Source: Cymodocea nodosa
Taxonomy: Eukaryota; Streptophyta; Magnoliopsida; Alismatales; Cymodoceaceae
Direction: 5' to 3'
DNA: 64,000 bases
Assembly (NCBI GenBank): GCA_036874045.1
Contig: JAZBRI010000011.1
Location: 3,906,001 to 3,970,000 of the forward strand
In this document: positions 60,698 through 64,000 of the stretch, piece after piece
Layout: each line of letters begins with the position of its first letter
How positions within the stretch are numbered: position 1 is the first letter of the stretch
Made by a program: the position numbers and the translations under genes
The notes under the pieces: generated by a model
The model's database searches: none
Seen by the model: only the letters and a program-made list of their open reading frames with translations
Told to the model about the DNA's origin: nothing

Positions 60698-62075
60698 TGT
60701 AGAAATAAATCACGTGTAGAAATAAAGAACGGAAGCTTAAAGGACTTGTCGGAGAGTTAGATAACTATCCGAGTTTTCTTCTCGGAGAGTTAGATAACTA
60801 TTTGAGTTTTTTGGTGAGTTACAGGTATAACTTTCCGGAACTTAAGTCATCCTATTACGCACGTGCAGGATGGAGAAGCCGGTAGTCAAAAGCTTAAAAG
60901 GAAAAATCGGAGAGTTAGATAACTATCCAAAATCTCGAAGAGAGTTTTGGTGAGTTACAATTTAACTATCCGAAACTTAAGTCACTGAATTCCCCACGTG
61001 TAGAAATCTAGACAGAAGTTCATATAAGATTTCAGAGAGTTAGAAAGATAACTATCCGGACATTCAAGAGAGTTTCGGTGAGTTACAGTTTAACTATTCT
61101 AAACTTAAGTCATTGAATTTCCCACGTGCAAAATTCTAGAGAGAAGCTCAAATAAGTTTTCAGAGAGTTAGAAAGATAACTATCCGAAATCCTGAAGCGT
61201 TTCGGTGAGTTATAGGGATAACCATCCGAAACTTAAGTTAGTCTTTTATGCATGTGTTGAATTAAACTAATCGAAAAGTTAACGGAGGGTTACTGTAGCC
61301 AACTATCCGATAGTTAAATAACTATTCGGTAAGTTACAGTTATAAGTATTTGATTGAATGATAGCTTGCAGTATACATTCTGGAATCCTACATGGTAGAA
61401 AGTTTTAAGTGATCTTTCGGTGAGTTACAGATATTCTTCGGAGAGTTACACAGCCAACTATCCGAAAGGTTAAGAAGATCGGAAGGTCATCTTGAAATAA
61501 CTTTCTAAACGGTAACCTACCGTATTTGGGACTGAAGTCTAATCAAGTACAGTAGAATACATTTGTTAGAAGAAAATATGATCGTTACACATGTTTGGTA
61601 TATATACAAGATACAGACAACGGATGTATATAGCTTTTTACTCATATACATACTTACACCAAGCTCAATAGAAGAAAAGCTTTAGAGATCAAATCATCTT
61701 CAACATTTACAGACTGAAGTTCAGAAGCTCATCACGCACTGAACTCTGTTGTTCACAAGCTAGTGTTTTACTAAAGTACATGGATCAAAACTTTAGAGAA
61801 AGGATTGATTGAAGCTTCGACAATGAAGCTCAAGTGAATGGTTAGTTGGTTCTTACTTAAACCTTAAAGTAAGTGATTGTAAGTTTGCAAGAGTCTAGTG
61901 AAGCCCAAGTATCCCTTGGGGGAGGACTAGCCGTTAGTGGTGAACCACCTAAAAATCCCTGTGTGAACTCTTTATTGTGTGCTTGCTATCTCTTTACATT
62001 AAACTACTTCTAAAAGGTTAAGAAACGAATTATTACCATTCACCCCCCACTCTGGTAAGCCTTAAGGTCCTAACA
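60698..62075 (+). repeat. 5' LTR of E
   Basis: It ends AAGGTCCTAACA. Between 60750 and 61330 it carries repeated modules: AGTTAGATAACTATCCG hairpin core, GTGAGTTACAG, AACTTAAGTCA and CACGTG (for example 60859, 60997 and 61121). About 61500-62070 is the transcribed part with fewer motifs. The CATTCACCCCCCACTC tract is near its end, as in A. Confidence 0.75.
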
Positions 62076-62077
62076 AT

Positions 62078-62089
62078 TGGTATCAGAGC
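62078..62089 (+). other. Primer binding site of E
   Basis: TGGTATCAGAGC, two bases after the LTR, the standard tRNA-Met site. Confidence 0.93.
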
Positions 62090-62127
62090 AATGTTGATCT
62101 TGTTAATAGATTTAACCATCTGAGATC

Positions 62128-63675
62128 ATGGCTTTTCACACTGTAGAGGGTCAGAATATCCATCGACCTCCCCTCTTTGATGGTAGCAATTATAGATACT
62201 GGAAAAATAGGATGGAGTGCTTCCTCAAGAGTACAGATATGAAACTTTGGAGAATGGTTGTACATGGTACACTAACTTCAATCAGTCATGAAAGTGATTG
62301 GACTGTGGAGGATGAAAGAATCATCCAAATAGATGCTCGTGGGCTTAATTCCATTTACTGTGCACTAACTAGTGAATAGTATAATAAAATTTCTGCTTGT
62401 AAATTCTCCCATGAAGCTTGGAAGATCCTTCAAATTTCATATGAAGGAACCAACCAAGTTGAAGATACTAAAATCAACATTTTGTTAAGAAAATATGAAT
62501 TATTCAAAATGCTTGAAAAAGAAAGTATCACTGAAATGTTTTCTAGTTTCATAGAAATTGTGAATGAACTAAGAGGCCTTGGGAGGAGTTTTTCTAATCG
62601 TGAATAGGTACAAAAGATCCTAAGGAGCCTAATAGTCGAATGGAAGCAAAAGTCTACTTCCATACAGGATTCAAAGGATCTGAATAACTATTCAGTTGAA
62701 GATCTGCTGGGAAACCTTCTAGCCCATGAAGTCCAAATGAAGGAATGGAAAGAAGAAGGAGTCACTAAAAGAAAAGCAGAGAAAAAGAAAGAACTAGCTT
62801 TTCCCTTAACAGAAGATCAACTAAACTTGGATGAGGATGAAGTGTTACTGTTGGCCAGGAACTTCAAAAGGATGATGAGACAAGGAGGCAAAGCCAGCTC
62901 TTCAAAACCAAAAGTCCCTACATGCTACAAGTGCAAGAAATTGGGACACATTCAACTCTACTGTCCTTTTCAACAGGAGGAGGACAAACAGAAATGGAAA
63001 AGGAAGAATAAGAAGAAAATGACCTTGAAAGCCACTTGGGATGACAATAGTTCATCCAGCAGCTCATTAGACTTAGATGAGGAGGCATCTGCAAACGTGT
63101 GTTTTGCTGCACAAGAGGTATGCTCTACATCTCCCTATTGCTCAAAGAAAGAAAATGATGATGTAGATATAGATAGTCTTCTCTGTACAGTAGATAACTT
63201 ATTTGTAAATTGTAAGAAGTACAAGAAAGAATTAAAGAGTTTAAATTCCTATCTAGAAGATGTTTTTGCTGAACTAGAAAAAGCCTTAGTCGATAATTGG
63301 GAATTAAAAACTATAATGGATAGCTATAGTTGTAAAAATTTTGATTTGAAAGAAGAAAATAAAAATCTGTTATCTGAAGTTACTGATTTAAAGAAAATTG
63401 TATGTAAATTTACTAAGGGTGAAAATAGCTTAAATAAAATCATAAGATCTCAAAGAATAGGAAGAAGCAAATTTGGCCTAGGGTATGCTATACCACAAGA
63501 AACCCCTTACTGTGGTGGAAAAATTAGATCTTTTAAAGATGGCACAACTGTGTTTGTCATTAAGAAGAGATCTACGTCTATATGGCTACCAAAAGCCAAC
63601 AGGTTTAGTATACAGAGGACTAACAGTTATGGACCCAAGAAGATATGGGTACCAAAAGTCTTAATTTCAACATGA
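62128..63675 (+). pseudogene. E gag, Sirevirus type
   Basis: ATG 62128: MAFHTVEGQNIHRPPLFDGS, NYRYWKNRMECFLKS, then gag core (NILLRKYELFKMLEKESI, EMFSSFIEIVNELRGLG). A single zinc knuckle CYKCKKLGHIQLYC lies at about 62921-62962, then TLKATWDDNSSSSSS and ANVCFAAQE as in A, a coiled-coil-like region, and KKIWVPKVL near the end. Only two internal stops were read, both TAG at 62377 and about 62605, each at a likely Gln codon. It is better preserved than A. Confidence 0.9.
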
Positions 63676-63676
63676 C

Positions 63677-64000
63677 TTGCAGGACTACATGGACAAGAAA
63701 GCCCAAACGTTTAAGTGGATCATTGACAGTGGTTGTTCAAAGCATATGACAAGTAAGAAAAGACTTCTGGAATTTGTTAAATTAATAAATTCAGGATCTG
63801 TTAAGTTTGGTAACAATGAAAAATGTAGAATTACTGCCATAGGAAATGTTGCATCTGAAAATGGAAAAATAGGAATTGTTGCATCTGAAAATGGAAAAAT
63901 AGAAAATGTCTTACATGTAAATGGTTTAAAAAAGAATCTGCTAAGTGTAGGTCAATTATGTGACAAATGTTACAATATACTTTTTACTGTAGAAAACTGT
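63677..64000 (+). pseudogene. E pol start (protease), cut by window end
   Basis: It lies in the +1 frame relative to gag: LQDYMDKKAQTFKWIIDSGC, SKHMT with an intact D-S-G, then FGNNEKCRITAIGNV and LHVNGLKKNLLSVGQLCD. A 30-bp direct repeat (63841-63870, 63871-63900) adds ten residues in frame (VASENGKIGI-like). Whether the gag-pol frame change is natural or a decay lesion cannot be decided from one copy. Confidence 0.8.
63841..63900. repeat. 30-bp in-frame tandem duplication in E protease
   Basis: Two adjacent units with GTTGCATCTGAAAATGGA in common differ at a few bases. The length keeps the frame. Confidence 0.92.

Larger units (their letters stand above)
60698..64000 (+). mobile_element. 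E: 5' part of a Sirevirus-type Ty1/copia retrotransposon
   Basis: A long 5' LTR, primer site, gag and the start of pol, running off the window. The gag architecture is that of A but the two are clearly different families. The left limit is uncertain by 17 bases because TCACGTGTAGAAATAAA is repeated in tandem at the junction with H. Confidence 0.85.

Overview
The window is nuclear DNA of a flowering plant. A split, U-box/armadillo-repeat E3 ligase gene sits in AT-rich DNA packed with LTR retrotransposons. The host exons are strongly GC-rich against AT-rich surroundings, a pattern common in monocots, so a monocot is my guess; the species is not identifiable from sequence alone. No bacterial, organellar or viral-particle genes are seen.

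Layout. 1-13196 is the least nested part: worn Ty1/copia relics (1-975 +, 3530-3912 -, about 11589-11672 +, 12280-12783 -), a promoter-like island (about 2676-2935), microsatellites, and the one convincing host gene, a PUB9-like U-box/ARM protein (exons 7128-7496 and 8112-9197). From 13197 to 64000 almost everything is LTR retrotransposon, inserted one into another. R1 (copia, starts 13197) is interrupted by D (gypsy, from 15662). D's left LTR is interrupted by A (Sirevirus-type copia, 16399-50224, target duplication TCTAT). A's integrase is interrupted by B (copia, 20783-42284, duplication AACTC). B's pol is interrupted by C (gypsy, 24114-40322, duplication AGCTG). On the right, D is cut by G (gypsy LTR, from 58483), G's LTR by H (copia, from 59464), and H by E (Sirevirus-type, about 60698 to the window end). 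Three levels of the nest are proved by exact 5-bp duplications and by coding sequence that resumes in frame on the far side.

Biologically unusual content. The gypsy family represented by C and D is Athila-like in its protease, reverse transcriptase and integrase, with a tRNA-Asp primer site. Its gene order, however, is odd. The first ORF starts directly with a zinc-finger-like motif and pol. Pol is followed by an accessory ORF (here called ORFX), then a separate capsid-type gag, then an F-box/F-box-associated protein ORF, then the 3' LTR. The ORFX-gag-F-box order is the same in both copies. The Sirevirus A carries a homologue of ORFX between its pol and its 3' LTR, so two retrotransposon superfamilies share an accessory gene. 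Short hairpins with a constant AGTTA...TAACT core and co-varying outer arms occur in the LTRs of all these families and mark the spacers between ORFs in C and D.

Most retroelement ORFs are dead. Their in-frame stops are mainly TAG at places where the family has Gln or Trp, as expected from deamination of methylated cytosine. C is the best preserved. All calls come from reading the sequence and from remembered family motifs; no search was run.
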